NCBI GenBank assembly: GCA_035606355.1
Contig: DATNFO010000047.1
Location: forward strand, 1-64,000
Direction of reading: 5' to 3'
DNA length: 64,000 bases
Source of the DNA: Sulfopaludibacter sp035606355
GTDB taxonomy: Bacteria > Acidobacteriota > Terriglobia > Bryobacterales > Bryobacteraceae
The notes beneath the pieces were generated by a model. That model did no database searches. It was not told where the DNA came from and was given only the letters and a program-made list of their open reading frames with translations. Shown here piece by piece: positions 24,211 through 32,645 of the stretch. Each line of letters begins with the position of its first letter. Positions within the stretch are counted from its first letter, which is position 1. The position numbers were made by a program, and so were the translations under genes.

Positions 24211-25461
24211 TTACTTGTAAGTCACTCCGCCTTTCATAACGTAAGTTACTTTCGTTAGGGCGGAGATATCCTGCAGGGGGTTTCCTTGCACGGCTATGAT
24301 GTCGGCCAGATACCCGGGCTTCAGTGCTCCAATGCTGCCTTCCCAGCCGAGCAGCTTTGCTCCGTTGAGGGTTCCGGCTTGGATTGCCGCCAGGGGCGTC
24401 ATTCCGAATTTCACTAATAACTCGAACTCGCGCGCTTGTGTTCCGTGCGGGAACGGGCCTACGTCGCTGCCCACGGCCATCGGCACTCCCGCGGCGAGCT
24501 GCTTCTTGAACTGCTCGGCGTGGTAGCTGACCAACTGCTTCTCGAGAGCTTGCTGGGCCGCGGTAGGCGCCTTGTCCGCGAAGTACTCGCTGATGGCGAA
24601 GGTAGGGACCGCGAAAATTCCCTTCTGCTTCATGAGGCGCATGGTCTCATCGCTGAGCTGGTCGGCATGGTCGATCGAAACTACCCCGGCCCGCGCGGCG
24701 TAGAGCGTGCCTGGCTCGCCGGTTGCGTGCACGGCAACTCTCTTACCGGTGCGCGCGGCTTCCTTGACGGCGGCTGCGAGTTCCTCTTCCGTGTATTGAT
24801 ACGGAGTGTGGAACTGGCCATTGGCGAAGCGGTCTTTTCCGGTTTCGTAGATTTTGATGAAGTCGGCGCCCTCTTTGACCTCCTGGCGGATGACACGGAC
24901 CAGATCGGCGGCATCGTTCGCGTAAGTGGCGTTGGAAAGAACGTGCTGCTCCGGGTTGAAGGTGTTGGCGTCTTCGTGGCCGCCCAGGATATCGATAGCG
25001 TTGCCGGAAACGCGGAGGCGCGGACCGGGGAACATGCCTTTATTAATGGCATTGCGGACGGCGGAATCGGCGGAGCCGGCGCCCTCGGTGCCCATGTCGC
25101 GCTCGGCGGTGAAGCCGGCCATGAGGTCGTCTTTGGCGGCCGAAACGGCGATGAGCGTGCGCTCGGGGACGCTTTCCTCGACCGTCTGCAGGTCTTCGGC
25201 GCCGGGATGCAGGAAGAGGTGGACGTGAGCATCGATCAGGCCCGGCATGAGCGTCCGGTCGCCAAGGTTGCGGATTTCGGCGCCGGCGGGATGCGAGACC
25301 TGCATGCCCACTTCGACGATGCGGTCGCCGCGCACAAGGATCTCGCCGGGCGTGAGGAGCTTGCCAGTTTCCACGTCGAGGAGCCGGTCGGCATGGAGCA
25401 CAACAGTCCGCTGTTGTGCCGCAAGCGAACAGGCGATGAGGAACGCGAGGAAATAGCGCAT
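24211..25461 (-). CDS. Secreted amidohydrolase (imidazolonepropionase/prolidase-like)
   Basis: The product starts with a signal peptide (MRYFLAFLIACSLAAQQ) and is 416 residues long. It has the amidohydrolase metal ligands in order: HxH (LIDAHVHLFLHP), the carbamylation lysine (FIKIYETGKD), histidines in VAVHATGEP and SIDHADQL, and the aspartate in AVGSDVGPF. The C-terminal beta segment (LKPGYLADIIAVQGNPLQDI) completes the fold. Such exported members cleave small amides, often Xaa-Pro dipeptides; the substrate is inferred only by family. The open frame extends upstream to 26628, but that part is antisense to lysA and not real. Start 25461 is chosen from the signal peptide; no strong Shine-Dalgarno is visible. 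Confidence 0.9.
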   Translation of the reverse strand: MRYFLAFLIACSLAAQQRTVVLHADRLLDVETGKLLTPGEILVRGDRIVEVGMQVSHPAGAEIRNLGDRTLMPGLIDAHVHLFLHPGAEDLQTVEESVPERTLIAVSAAKDDLMAGFTAERDMGTEGAGSADSAVRNAINKGMFPGPRLRVSGNAIDILGGHEDANTFNPEQHVLSNATYANDAADLVRVIRQEVKEGADFIKIYETGKDRFANGQFHTPYQYTEEELAAAVKEAARTGKRVAVHATGEPGTLYAARAGVVSIDHADQLSDETMRLMKQKGIFAVPTFAISEYFADKAPTAAQQALEKQLVSYHAEQFKKQLAAGVPMAVGSDVGPFPHGTQAREFELLVKFGMTPLAAIQAGTLNGAKLLGWEGSIGALKPGYLADIIAVQGNPLQDISALTKVTYVMKGGVTYK

Positions 25462-25506
25462 CGAGGGAGATCGTATCACGCTGCATGTCATACTAAACGT
25501 TTCCAA

Positions 25507-26745
25507 ATGTTTTCCTATTCCGATCGGGACCTTTACTGCGAACAGGTGCCGCTGGCCGACCTTGCGCATGCCTGCGGCACGCCTGTTTACGTGTATTCGA
25601 GCGAGACGATTCTGACGAATTATCGCGCTTATGACGCGGCATTCGGCGACGTTCCGCACACGGTCTGCTACGCCGTGAAGGCGAACTCGTCGCTGGCCAT
25701 TTTGCGGCTGCTGGCGAATGAGGGCGCGGGGTTCGACATTGTATCCGGCGGCGAATTGTATCGCGTGCTGCAGGCGGGCGGCGACCCGGCGCGGGTGGTG
25801 TTTTCCGGTGTCGGGAAAACCGCCGCGGAAGTGCAGTATGCAATCGCGAACGGCATCCATGGCTTCAATTGCGAAAGCGAGGCGGAACTGGCGATGATCG
25901 ATTCGCTGGCGGCGCGCGCCGGAGTAAAGGTGGGCTTTTCCATTCGCGTGAACCCGGACGTGGACGCTTCGACGCATCCTTACATTTCGACGGGGCTGAG
26001 CCAGCACAAGTTCGGCATCGATATCGGCGAAGCGGAGGGCGTGTACGAGCGCGCGCGGCGGTTCGGGCATCTGGCGGCAGGAGGCGTGAGCTGCCACATC
26101 GGCTCGCAGATTCTGGATCCGAGTCCGATTCTGGAGGCGGTGGATAAAGTGCTGGCGCTGGCGGCGCGGCTGCGCAATGCGGGGAGCCCGATCAAGCATG
26201 TGGATGTGGGCGGCGGCCTGGGCGTGGCGTATCACGAAGGAGAAGAAGCGCCCCGCATTCCGCCGTTCGTGGAGCAGTTGCGGGAGCGCATCCGCAAGAG
26301 CGGCTTCGCGGTGATGGTGGAGCCGGGACGGAGCATCGTGGGTCCGGCGGGCGTGCTGCTGACGCGCGTCTTGTACCGCAAGAAGAATGGCGACAAGGAG
26401 TTCATTATTGTGGATGCAGCGATGAACGACCTCATTCGTCCGTCGCTGTATCGCGCGCATCACGACATTATTCCGGTGCGGCGAAATGCGCTGCCGGAAG
26501 TGACCGCGGACGTGGTGGGTCCGGTGTGCGAGACGGGCGACTTTCTGGCGCGCGACCGGAAGATGGCCAACGCGATGCCGGGCGATTTTTTGGCGGTGTG
26601 CACGGCGGGCGCTTACGGATTCGCGCAATCGTCGAACTACAATTCGCGGCCGCGCGCTGCGGAGGTGCTGGTGGAAGGCGGCAAGTATCGCGTGATCCGG
26701 CGGCGGGAGACGTTCGACGATCTGGTGAGGGGAGAGTCGCTGTGA
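25507..26745 (+). CDS. lysA: Diaminopimelate decarboxylase
   Basis: The 412-residue product belongs to the fold-type III PLP decarboxylases and makes L-lysine from meso-diaminopimelate in the cytoplasm. Recognisable parts are the PLP lysine in CYAVKANSSLAILRLL (about Lys59), the GAGFDIVSGGELYR strand, SCHIGSQI, the glycine loop DVGGGLGVAYHEGEE, VEPGRSIVGPAG, and the C-terminal catalytic cysteine region VGPVCETGDFLARDR. Length fits LysA. Start ATG 25507 begins the conserved region. Its stop overlaps the GTG of the CBM9-like gene (GTGA), so the two are coupled. Confidence 0.95.
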   Translation: MFSYSDRDLYCEQVPLADLAHACGTPVYVYSSETILTNYRAYDAAFGDVPHTVCYAVKANSSLAILRLLANEGAGFDIVSGGELYRVLQAGGDPARVVFSGVGKTAAEVQYAIANGIHGFNCESEAELAMIDSLAARAGVKVGFSIRVNPDVDASTHPYISTGLSQHKFGIDIGEAEGVYERARRFGHLAAGGVSCHIGSQILDPSPILEAVDKVLALAARLRNAGSPIKHVDVGGGLGVAYHEGEEAPRIPPFVEQLRERIRKSGFAVMVEPGRSIVGPAGVLLTRVLYRKKNGDKEFIIVDAAMNDLIRPSLYRAHHDIIPVRRNALPEVTADVVGPVCETGDFLARDRKMANAMPGDFLAVCTAGAYGFAQSSNYNSRPRAAEVLVEGGKYRVIRRRETFDDLVRGESL

Positions 26746-27548
26746 TCGAGCCGGCTCGGTATACGGCGTATCGTGCGGCGGGGCCCATTACGGTGGACGG
26801 CCGATTGAACGAACCTTCGTGGCTGGCGGCGCCGAAATCGACTCCGTTCGTGGATATCGTAACGGGCGAGGCGGCATGGTTCGATACTCGAGTGGCGATT
26901 CTGTGGGACGACGACAACCTGTACTTCGGATTTTGGGCGGAGGAGAACGACGTCTGGGGCACGATGACGCAGCGCGATTCGAAGATTTGGGAAGAGAACG
27001 ATCTGGAAGTGTTCATCGGCGCTAAGGACGCTTATTACGAGTTCGAGATCAATTGTCTGAACACGGTGTACGAGGTGTTCTGGATCTGGAAAGACATCCT
27101 GCAGCCGGGGTCGCGATATTTCGGACGTCCGGAGTTCGACCCCGCGACGCAGCGGACGATGGTGCTGGACGGCGTCGGCGGGCACGTGCATGAGCGCGGC
27201 GAGCGATGGGGGTTCCTGGACTGGGACTATCCTGGACTACGCAGCGCCGTACATGTCGATGGCGTGGTGAACTCGCGGACCAGGACGGATCGTGGATGGA
27301 CGGCGCAGCTGGCGCTGCCCTGGAACGGGTTGGTGGATCTGGCGGATGGGCGCGCATTGCCACCGAAAGACGGAGATGTGTGGCGGATCGACTGCTCGCG
27401 GTTTGAATGCATCGGCCGGAATGGTGAGTTTCTCAATCCGGGCGTTGGATGGACGTGGAACCGCCACGGGCATTACGATTCCCACATCCCGGAAGTGTTT
27501 CCGTACGTGACATTTTCGGATGCGGTGGTGCAGACGAAGCGAGCGTGA
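26742..27548 (+). CDS. CBM9-like carbohydrate-binding protein
   Basis: The 268-residue product shows the family 9 carbohydrate-binding fold: ITVDGRLNEPSWLAAPKS, then RVAILWDDDNLYFGFWAEE, WEENDLEVFIGA and the later GWTAQLALPWNGL with the aromatic end. These modules usually sit in xylanases or outer-membrane enzymes; here the domain stands alone and has no signal peptide. The start is GTG 26742, overlapping the lysA stop and preceded by GGGGAGAG. A link with lysine synthesis is not obvious; co-transcription may be accidental. Close relatives are annotated as carbohydrate-binding family 9-like proteins. Confidence 0.8.
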   Translation: MIEPARYTAYRAAGPITVDGRLNEPSWLAAPKSTPFVDIVTGEAAWFDTRVAILWDDDNLYFGFWAEENDVWGTMTQRDSKIWEENDLEVFIGAKDAYYEFEINCLNTVYEVFWIWKDILQPGSRYFGRPEFDPATQRTMVLDGVGGHVHERGERWGFLDWDYPGLRSAVHVDGVVNSRTRTDRGWTAQLALPWNGLVDLADGRALPPKDGDVWRIDCSRFECIGRNGEFLNPGVGWTWNRHGHYDSHIPEVFPYVTFSDAVVQTKRA

Positions 27549-27557
27549 AAGAGCGCC

Positions 27558-28100
27558 CTACTTTGTCTTTCCGATCTGGTAGAGGTAGATGGTTCTTTCG
27601 ACGTTGCCGGTCTTAATGATTACGGCTTCGGCAGGCTTCCAACCTTTGATGGGGAACTGATTGGACACTACTCGTGAGCCGGCGCGCATCTTCTCCAGCT
27701 CCGGCTTCAGTTTTTCGTTGCTGAGAGTGGTGAAGTACATCGTCACCACATCGGCATCGCGCAGGTCTGTGCGGAGGGCGCTGCCGTGCACCATGCGGAC
27801 CCGGTCTGCGAGGCCCAGGGCCTTGATCTTCTGCTCGGTCTTATAGCAGAGGTCGGGCTGGATTTCGATGCCCACAGCCTTTGCTCCGAACATCTGGGCG
27901 GCTGTGATGATGACGCGGCCGTCGCCGGCTCCGAGATCGTAAACAGTCTCGCCGGGCTTCACTTTGCCGACCTCGAGCATTCGTTCGACAATCGCTTGCG
28001 GCGAGGGGATGTACGGCGCCAGGTTTTCGGCCGGCCCAAACTGCTGGCATTGCGCCGGCAGGGCCGCCAGCGCCAGCAGCACTAGACTGTAAGCACGCAT
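27558..28100 (-). CDS. Class I SAM methyltransferase with an N-terminal signal peptide
   Basis: Residues 1-18 form a convincing signal peptide (MRAYSLVLLALAALPAQC), with a cysteine that could be a lipobox-like site. The rest is a compact Rossmann methyltransferase: motif I YDLGAGDGRVII (residues 54-65), the acidic end of strand 2 (VGIEIQPDLC), RVRMVHGSALRTDLRDADVV (motif II/III) and VVSNQFPIKGW. It resembles small Dot1-like methyltransferases. SAM is a cytoplasmic cofactor, so export would be odd; the signal may instead anchor it. The ATG overlaps the stop of the gene upstream (TAATG), so both are made together. Confidence 0.8.
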   Translation of the reverse strand: MRAYSLVLLALAALPAQCQQFGPAENLAPYIPSPQAIVERMLEVGKVKPGETVYDLGAGDGRVIITAAQMFGAKAVGIEIQPDLCYKTEQKIKALGLADRVRMVHGSALRTDLRDADVVTMYFTTLSNEKLKPELEKMRAGSRVVSNQFPIKGWKPAEAVIIKTGNVERTIYLYQIGKTK

Positions 28101-29353
28101 TAATTAATTGCCGAGGGTGCGTTTCCGCTTCCCGTTCTCCCGAATTTGAATTTTACAATACGGCCCATGATGTCGCTCCAGGCGAAGAAAAGGTCCCGCG
28201 GACGGGAGATGGTGAATTCAACGCCTTTCAGGTAGCGAACGCAATTCCCAATCGCATCCCGCCAGGGGTTTACCTGCGGGTTGAGATTGTAGTTCATATA
28301 GAACACTGGGAATTTGACGTCGCTGAGCTGCTTCATGGTTTCAGGAGAGATCTGGTTATCGAGCATCACCTTTGGGCCGGCGAAGATGACGGCATCGGGT
28401 TGCTCTTTAGAATCTTTAACTTCGCTCTTGAGCAGGTTGGCAAGGAAATCGGTGTCGCCATGCTTGTCGCTGAGGCGCTTGAGATCGACGGTGCCCAGAT
28501 TCAGCGACTTGAGCGCGTTGCCGAGCGCGGGAAAATCGATCTGCGAGGCATCTTCCTGCTTGTAGATGACGCGCTGCTCCTGCATGTTGAACGCGATGAT
28601 CGAAAACCGACCGATGCGCGGCTCGCGTGCGATACTGCGGAGAATCGAGATCAGGGCGTTAGTGTCCAGCGGTTTCAGAGCGGCGGAGCCGGCGTCTTGC
28701 GGCGCGAAGTTGATCATCACCTTGACGTTCAGCGGCTTGTCTTTATCGTCGCGCTGGATGGGAGGTTCCTGCTTGAATGGCTCGGCGTCGCTGGCGCGGA
28801 TCACCAGCGGTTGGATATCGAGCGCCATCTGCTTGTCATTCTTCGGAAGGGCCGCTTCGATATCCCAGTGCGAGGAGCAAACACGCTCGGAGCGGTCCCG
28901 CATGAGCCAATCGATGTGGTACTTCCCCTCCCCTACGTTGAATTCGCCCTGTAGGTACGCAGGACCTTTTTCGTCGTCATCGATAGCGGGCACGGCTACA
29001 TGCTGTGAGAAGTAAACAGGCTCGTCAGGGTGGCCGTCGGGCGTAACGCGGAAAACCATAGTGAGCTGATTTTCGCTGCCGGCGAGCTCTTTGAGCGGCA
29101 CGCCGACGTCATAGCCGGAATGGAACTTGAGATCGAAACCGAGATTCGGTTTGTTCGGGGTTACGACGCACGGCAGGTCTTTGCGCGCATCCTGTGCTTC
29201 GAGGATTGCGGCATCTGTAGTAAAAAGCCGGACCGAGCCACCGGGCGCGGCTGGAGTCATGAGTTCCTGCGCGGGTAGTACTGCGGCGGAAAACATCGCC
29301 ACGAGACTGCATCCGATCAATGACTTGGGCACCATCGCCTTTGCCGTGAGCAT
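28100..29353 (-). CDS. Secreted acidobacterial protein of unknown function
   Basis: The 417-residue product has a signal peptide (SLIGCSLVAMFSAAVLPAQ). The middle part resembles a VWFA-like alpha/beta fold: a hydrophobic strand RFSIIAFNMQEQRVIY, later PDAVIFAGPKVML and FPVFYMNYN. The N-terminal half contains a beta-rich module (QLTMVFRVTPDGHPDEP) similar to the front region of acidobacterial VWFA proteins. No complete MIDAS motif DxSxS is visible, so metal binding is doubtful. Translation is taken from ATG 29353; ATG 29335 is also possible. It is transcribed ahead of the exported methyltransferase with TAATG overlap, which suggests a shared role. Confidence 0.65.
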   Translation of the reverse strand: MLTAKAMVPKSLIGCSLVAMFSAAVLPAQELMTPAAPGGSVRLFTTDAAILEAQDARKDLPCVVTPNKPNLGFDLKFHSGYDVGVPLKELAGSENQLTMVFRVTPDGHPDEPVYFSQHVAVPAIDDDEKGPAYLQGEFNVGEGKYHIDWLMRDRSERVCSSHWDIEAALPKNDKQMALDIQPLVIRASDAEPFKQEPPIQRDDKDKPLNVKVMINFAPQDAGSAALKPLDTNALISILRSIAREPRIGRFSIIAFNMQEQRVIYKQEDASQIDFPALGNALKSLNLGTVDLKRLSDKHGDTDFLANLLKSEVKDSKEQPDAVIFAGPKVMLDNQISPETMKQLSDVKFPVFYMNYNLNPQVNPWRDAIGNCVRYLKGVEFTISRPRDLFFAWSDIMGRIVKFKFGRTGSGNAPSAIN

Positions 29354-29513
29354 GCACCGTACCAGTGTCGCAGTCGTACAGTAACCGGCTGTTATCGTAT
29401 TATGGACCAATTTTCTCCTAACGCAAGTCGCAAAACGCAGCGGTTCAGTAAGGTTAGCGGCACGCGGCTGGGGGAAATTGAAACAATTTACTATAGAAAG
29501 TACCGCGACTCGT

Positions 29514-30173
29514 ATGTTCAGCATGGATCAGACGAATACCCAAGGCGAGGTGGTTCCATCGGCGGAAGGGTTGCCGCAGGATGTGATAGTCAGCCCTGAC
29601 ACGAGGCGTGAACTGCGCATTCCACCAGGACAGACACGCACGAAGAAGTGGCCGATCCTGGATGCGAGCGGACCTCCGGAGATCGACTTGGCGGCGTGGA
29701 GTCTCGGGATCGGTGGTCTGGTAGGAAAAGAACTCCACTTGAGCTGGGAAGAATTTATCCGGCTGCCGCGAACGAAGGTCTTTTCCGATTTTCACTGCGT
29801 GACCCGGTGGAGCAGGCTGGGCAACCTGTGGGAAGGTGTGAGCACGCGCGAGCTGCTGCGGTTGGCGGGCGGAGCCGCGGCGAGAGCGGCGTTCGTGCTG
29901 GTGCGCGGCTTCGATCGCGGTTGGACGACGAATCTGCCCCTCGCGGATTTTCTGGCGGAGGACGCCCTGGTGGCGACGCACCACGACGGCGAGCCGATCT
30001 CCGCGGAGCACGGCGGCCCGGCGCGGCTGATCGTTCCGCGATTGTACGCCTGGAAGAGCGCCAAGTGGATCGCGGAGATCCACCTCATGGAAAAGGATCG
30101 GGCGGGGTTCTGGGAGGCCAACGGCTACCACATGCGCGGCGACCCGTGGTCGGAAGAGCGGTACGGCTGGTAA
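29514..30173 (+). CDS. Sulfite-oxidase-type molybdopterin oxidoreductase
   Basis: The product of about 220 residues is the molybdopterin-binding domain alone: WSLGIGGLVGKELHLSWEEF, the molybdenum-ligand cysteine in SDFHCVTRWS (Cys95), FVLVRGFDRGWTTNLPL, HHDGEPISAEHGGPARL and PRLYAWKSAKWI, then GFWEANGYHMRGDPW. This matches the YedY/sulfite-oxidase-like group. No signal peptide is present, so it may act in the cytoplasm. Substrate unknown. Start codons are uncertain: a TTG at 29478, ATG 29514 and ATG 29523 are in frame and none has a strong Shine-Dalgarno. The stop abuts the convergent small gene. Confidence 0.9.
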   Translation: MFSMDQTNTQGEVVPSAEGLPQDVIVSPDTRRELRIPPGQTRTKKWPILDASGPPEIDLAAWSLGIGGLVGKELHLSWEEFIRLPRTKVFSDFHCVTRWSRLGNLWEGVSTRELLRLAGGAAARAAFVLVRGFDRGWTTNLPLADFLAEDALVATHHDGEPISAEHGGPARLIVPRLYAWKSAKWIAEIHLMEKDRAGFWEANGYHMRGDPWSEERYGW

Positions 30174-30458
30174 TTACGCGCCCGCCCCTATGGCTTCCCA
30201 CATTCCGCGGGTGTGGACAATCTCCGGAGCGAAACGGAACGCGGCGAGGGCGGACCGCACCTCGGCGACATGCGGCTCATAGGCCGGGAATTCGACAATG
30301 CTCACGGCATGATCGTGCCGGATTTCCGGGTTGATGGGGAAGGACACGCTTGCCAGCGCTTCGAGCAGCGACTCGAGGTGGCGCGCATCCACGGTGATGG
30401 AAACAGAAACCAGAGCCCCTTCGCTGCTTGCCAGCGGGGCTGTTGGCCAGACGCTCAT
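30174..30458 (-). CDS. Small protein of ACT/NapD-like size, unknown function
   Basis: The 94-residue product reads LVSVSITVDARHLESLLEAL, then HDHAVSIVEFPAYEPHVAEV and FAPEIVHTRGMWE. The pattern beta-alpha-beta-beta-alpha-beta suggests a ferredoxin-like fold of the ACT or NapD type; I cannot name a family. The start is secure: GGAGG lies six bases before ATG 30458. Upstream is a long leader with an 11-bp terminator hairpin only about 35 nt before the start codon, which suggests attenuation or riboswitch control. The stop touches the stop of the molybdopterin oxidoreductase gene from the other strand. Confidence 0.6.
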   Translation of the reverse strand: MSVWPTAPLASSEGALVSVSITVDARHLESLLEALASVSFPINPEIRHDHAVSIVEFPAYEPHVAEVRSALAAFRFAPEIVHTRGMWEAIGAGA

Positions 30459-30698
30459 TTGTTACCTCCGCATCTGGCGAAGGGGCCGCTCAAATAAAAA
30501 ACCCTGGAGCCAAAAGGCGTCCAGGGTCGAGATGTTTTGAACAGACCGACTCGCCTTTAGCACTTTTTTTCGTGGTTGCAATTCGCCGGGCCCGGTGAGC
30601 CCTAAATCAATCCACGTGCAACTTTAATGTACCACTCAGGGGGTGGTGGGAGCAACATCTTTATATGCTCCAAGCCCACGGCCGGCTACCGCTGGCCG
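30459..30698 (-). other. Structured 240-nt leader / candidate non-coding RNA
   Basis: On the minus strand CGTGG (about 30618-30614) can pair with CCACG (about 30578-30574), enclosing a GGGC/GCCC hairpin. A purine-rich single strand follows (GTGCTAAAGGCGAGTC), and then the terminator at 30493-30527 and the Shine-Dalgarno of the small gene. I see no open reading frame of note. The layout fits a cis-regulatory leader. It does not match any riboswitch consensus I can recall by eye. Confidence 0.35.
30493..30527 (-). terminator. Strong intrinsic terminator in front of a start codon
   Basis: On the minus strand ACCCTGGA pairs with TCCAGGGT, and after one bulged base GCC pairs with GGC around TTTT; a run of six T follows. 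It lies about 170 nt behind the zinc-ribbon gene and about 35 nt before the next ATG, so it can be a late operon end or an attenuator. Confidence 0.8.
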
Positions 30699-31013
30699 CT
30701 ACCCCGGCGCGATTTCCGTGATTTCGAGCTCAAGCAGAGCTCCGCACTTCGCGCATACGGCGCCACCATCCTCAGCGAGATAGACGGCGATGGAGTCGCA
30801 CTTGATGCAGGCAGCAGTGGGGTCGGCTGCTTCGGGGAGAGGGTCGGGAGGAAGGACGCCCGTGGCGACCCCACCCCTTGCCTTGGTAACAGGCTCGAAC
30901 GTTGTTCCGCAATTCGAGCACACGTGGTTGTAGCAGCAGTTGGGTGTGCAGCTATAGAACACATCCTTCGAGCCGCAGACCGGACACGCGATTTCCAGTT
31001 TTCTGGTGCGCAC
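30699..31013 (-). CDS. Zinc-ribbon protein with four CxxC-type knuckles
   Basis: The 104-residue product contains two probable zinc ribbons. The first uses CPVCG (residues 10-14) and HVCSNCG (about 30-36), with extra cysteines in SCTPNCC between. The second uses CIKC (about 70) and CAKCG (about 87). No enzyme motif is present. Such proteins may bind nucleic acid or partner proteins. It is probably cytoplasmic. Start GTG 31013 lies two bases after the stop of the parvulin gene and just after a GGGG, so it is translated from the same message. Exact role unknown. Confidence 0.65.
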   Translation of the reverse strand: MRTRKLEIACPVCGSKDVFYSCTPNCCYNHVCSNCGTTFEPVTKARGGVATGVLPPDPLPEAADPTAACIKCDSIAVYLAEDGGAVCAKCGALLELEITEIAPG

Positions 31014-31015
31014 CC

Positions 31016-31990
31016 CTACTGTTTGGGCGCCGTCGGCGCCGGGGCGGCGGTGCCGAAGAACTCAGGGTCCATGACGACCGGGCTCTTCTTCTGAAGGTCG
31101 TCCATGGACTTCTGGGCCTGCTCGGGCTTGAGCTTGGTTTCCAGTTCGCCTTTTACTTCATCGAAGCTCTTGGCCTGGTAGGCTTCGAGCTTGATGATGT
31201 GATAGCCGAACTGGCTCTTCACCGGTTCGGAAATCTGCCCAGGCTTGAGAGCGAAGGCCGCCTGCTCGAAGGAAGGGACCATCTGGCCGTGATGGAAGAA
31301 GCCGACGTCACCGCCGTTGGCAGCCGAGCCGGTATCGTCGGACTCCTTGGTAGCGATTGCTGCGAAATCGCCGCCGCCTTTGAGTTGCTTCTCGATGTCC
31401 TGCGCTTTGGCGAGAGCTTCGGCGTCGGTGAGGTCCTTCTCGCCGGGCTTTACCGGGACTTGCGAGCCCTGGAAGCGGATCAGGATGTGGCGGGCGTGGA
31501 CCTGCTCAAACTCGGACTTGTGGTCGTCGTAGTATTTGTGGAGCTCGGCGTCATCCACCTTCGCTTCCTTCGTCAATTCCGAGTAAGCGAGGCCGGCGAG
31601 AACGTTGTTCATCTCAAACTGGCTTTGCGTGCGGAAGGCGTCAGTCTTATCGAGTCCGCGGCGCTTGGCTTCGTCGGAGAGGACGATGAGCTTCACCAAG
31701 TTGTCGGCAAGCTGCTTGCGTGCGGGGCCGCGGTACATGGCTCGGACCTGTTCGGGGAGAATCTCGATGATCTGGTCGAACTGCGCGGAGGTGAGCTTCA
31801 CGCTGCCCACAGTGAGCACCACACGATCGGGGGGGACGGTGGCTCCAACCTTAGGGCCTTCCTGGCTGAGCGTTACGGTCGGGGTCGGTACCGGGGTCGC
31901 ATTTTGCGGCTTGGAACTGTTGGGGGGAGGGGTTTGCGCCAGCAGGCAAGCGGCCGGACACACGAATAGCATGGTGCGGAAAAACGTCAT
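31016..31990 (-). CDS. Periplasmic parvulin-type peptidyl-prolyl isomerase (SurA/PrsA-like)
   Basis: The product of 324 residues starts with a signal peptide (TFFRTMLFVCPAACLLAQ). An N-terminal chaperone part follows (VNGVKLT-like SVKLTSAQFDQIIEILPEQV, DNLVKLIVLSDEAKRRGLD). The parvulin domain at about 165-270 has HARHILIRF, GGGDFAAIATKESDD, NGGDVGFFHHGQMVPSFEQA, FALKPGQISEPVKSQFGYHI. It would fold or escort outer-membrane proteins, for example the large receptors encoded nearby. Translation is taken from ATG about 31990; the open frame further upstream has no coding character. The zinc-ribbon gene follows two bases after its stop. Confidence 0.92.
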   Translation of the reverse strand: MTFFRTMLFVCPAACLLAQTPPPNSSKPQNATPVPTPTVTLSQEGPKVGATVPPDRVVLTVGSVKLTSAQFDQIIEILPEQVRAMYRGPARKQLADNLVKLIVLSDEAKRRGLDKTDAFRTQSQFEMNNVLAGLAYSELTKEAKVDDAELHKYYDDHKSEFEQVHARHILIRFQGSQVPVKPGEKDLTDAEALAKAQDIEKQLKGGGDFAAIATKESDDTGSAANGGDVGFFHHGQMVPSFEQAAFALKPGQISEPVKSQFGYHIIKLEAYQAKSFDEVKGELETKLKPEQAQKSMDDLQKKSPVVMDPEFFGTAAPAPTAPKQ

Positions 31991-32040
31991 GTTGTTATGA
32001 TACCAACGCCCGGCGGCAGGTTTCGGCGATAGTGGCCAAA

Positions 32041-32580
32041 TCACCCGACGATCTCGCTGAGCCGTCGAATCGTGTTCCAGTTCCGCACGGTGCCGGCCCC
32101 CAACCGCTTGGATCCGAGAACCGGCATCAGCCGCGACCGGTTCACTTCCCCAGGGAAATGCACCCACAGATCGCCATCAACCGCTTTCACCCGCTCACCC
32201 ATGATCGCGTATCGCGTCAACGCCGCTACGGAATCGCCGGCGATGGGCTGGCGCATGACTCGCACGATCACTCTGGAGCCGTCTGCCGCCGATTCCGCGG
32301 CAAAGGGATTTCCCGCCGCCATCCGCAGGAAGCGCGCAGCCGGCCGGACAATCGTATGGACCCGCCGCCCAAAGCGGAGCTCGAAAGCATCCTCCAACTC
32401 CGCCTCGAGAGCGCCGGCACCCCTGCGAGTGGTCTCAAACACCGCGTTCCCGGTCGAGATGAACGTCCGTGCATTCTGAAATCCCAGACTTTCGATCATC
32501 GAGCGCCACTCCGCCATTTTGAGCCTTCCGTTTCCGGCAATCCCGATACTATAGAGAAGCGCGACGTAGGTTGCAGCCAC
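32041..32580 (-). CDS. DUF1697 family protein
   Basis: The 179-residue product begins ATYVALLYSIGIAGNGRLKM, continues AEWRSMIESLGFQNARTFIS and TGNAVFET, and ends with the wHTH-like segment RNWNTIRRLSEIVG. This is the DUF1697 pattern (usual start 'MxxYvALLRGINVGG'); here LRGINVG is replaced by LYSIGIAG. Function of the family is unknown. The GTG at 32580 is chosen because it begins the conserved strand and has GGAGA nine bases upstream. The gene diverges from the mutarotase gene across 65 bp. Confidence 0.85.
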   Translation of the reverse strand: MAATYVALLYSIGIAGNGRLKMAEWRSMIESLGFQNARTFISTGNAVFETTRRGAGALEAELEDAFELRFGRRVHTIVRPAARFLRMAAGNPFAAESAADGSRVIVRVMRQPIAGDSVAALTRYAIMGERVKAVDGDLWVHFPGEVNRSRLMPVLGSKRLGAGTVRNWNTIRRLSEIVG

Positions 32581-32645
32581 TTTTGTAATTCTCCACGCGG
32601 TGTGGCTGCGAATCAACTGACGATCGCAGCCGGGAGGCCCATAAG

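Noticed and set aside
25462..26628. N-terminal extension of the amidohydrolase frame
   Set aside because: It is the antisense of lysA, rich in Arg/His shadow sequence, while a signal peptide starts exactly at 25461.
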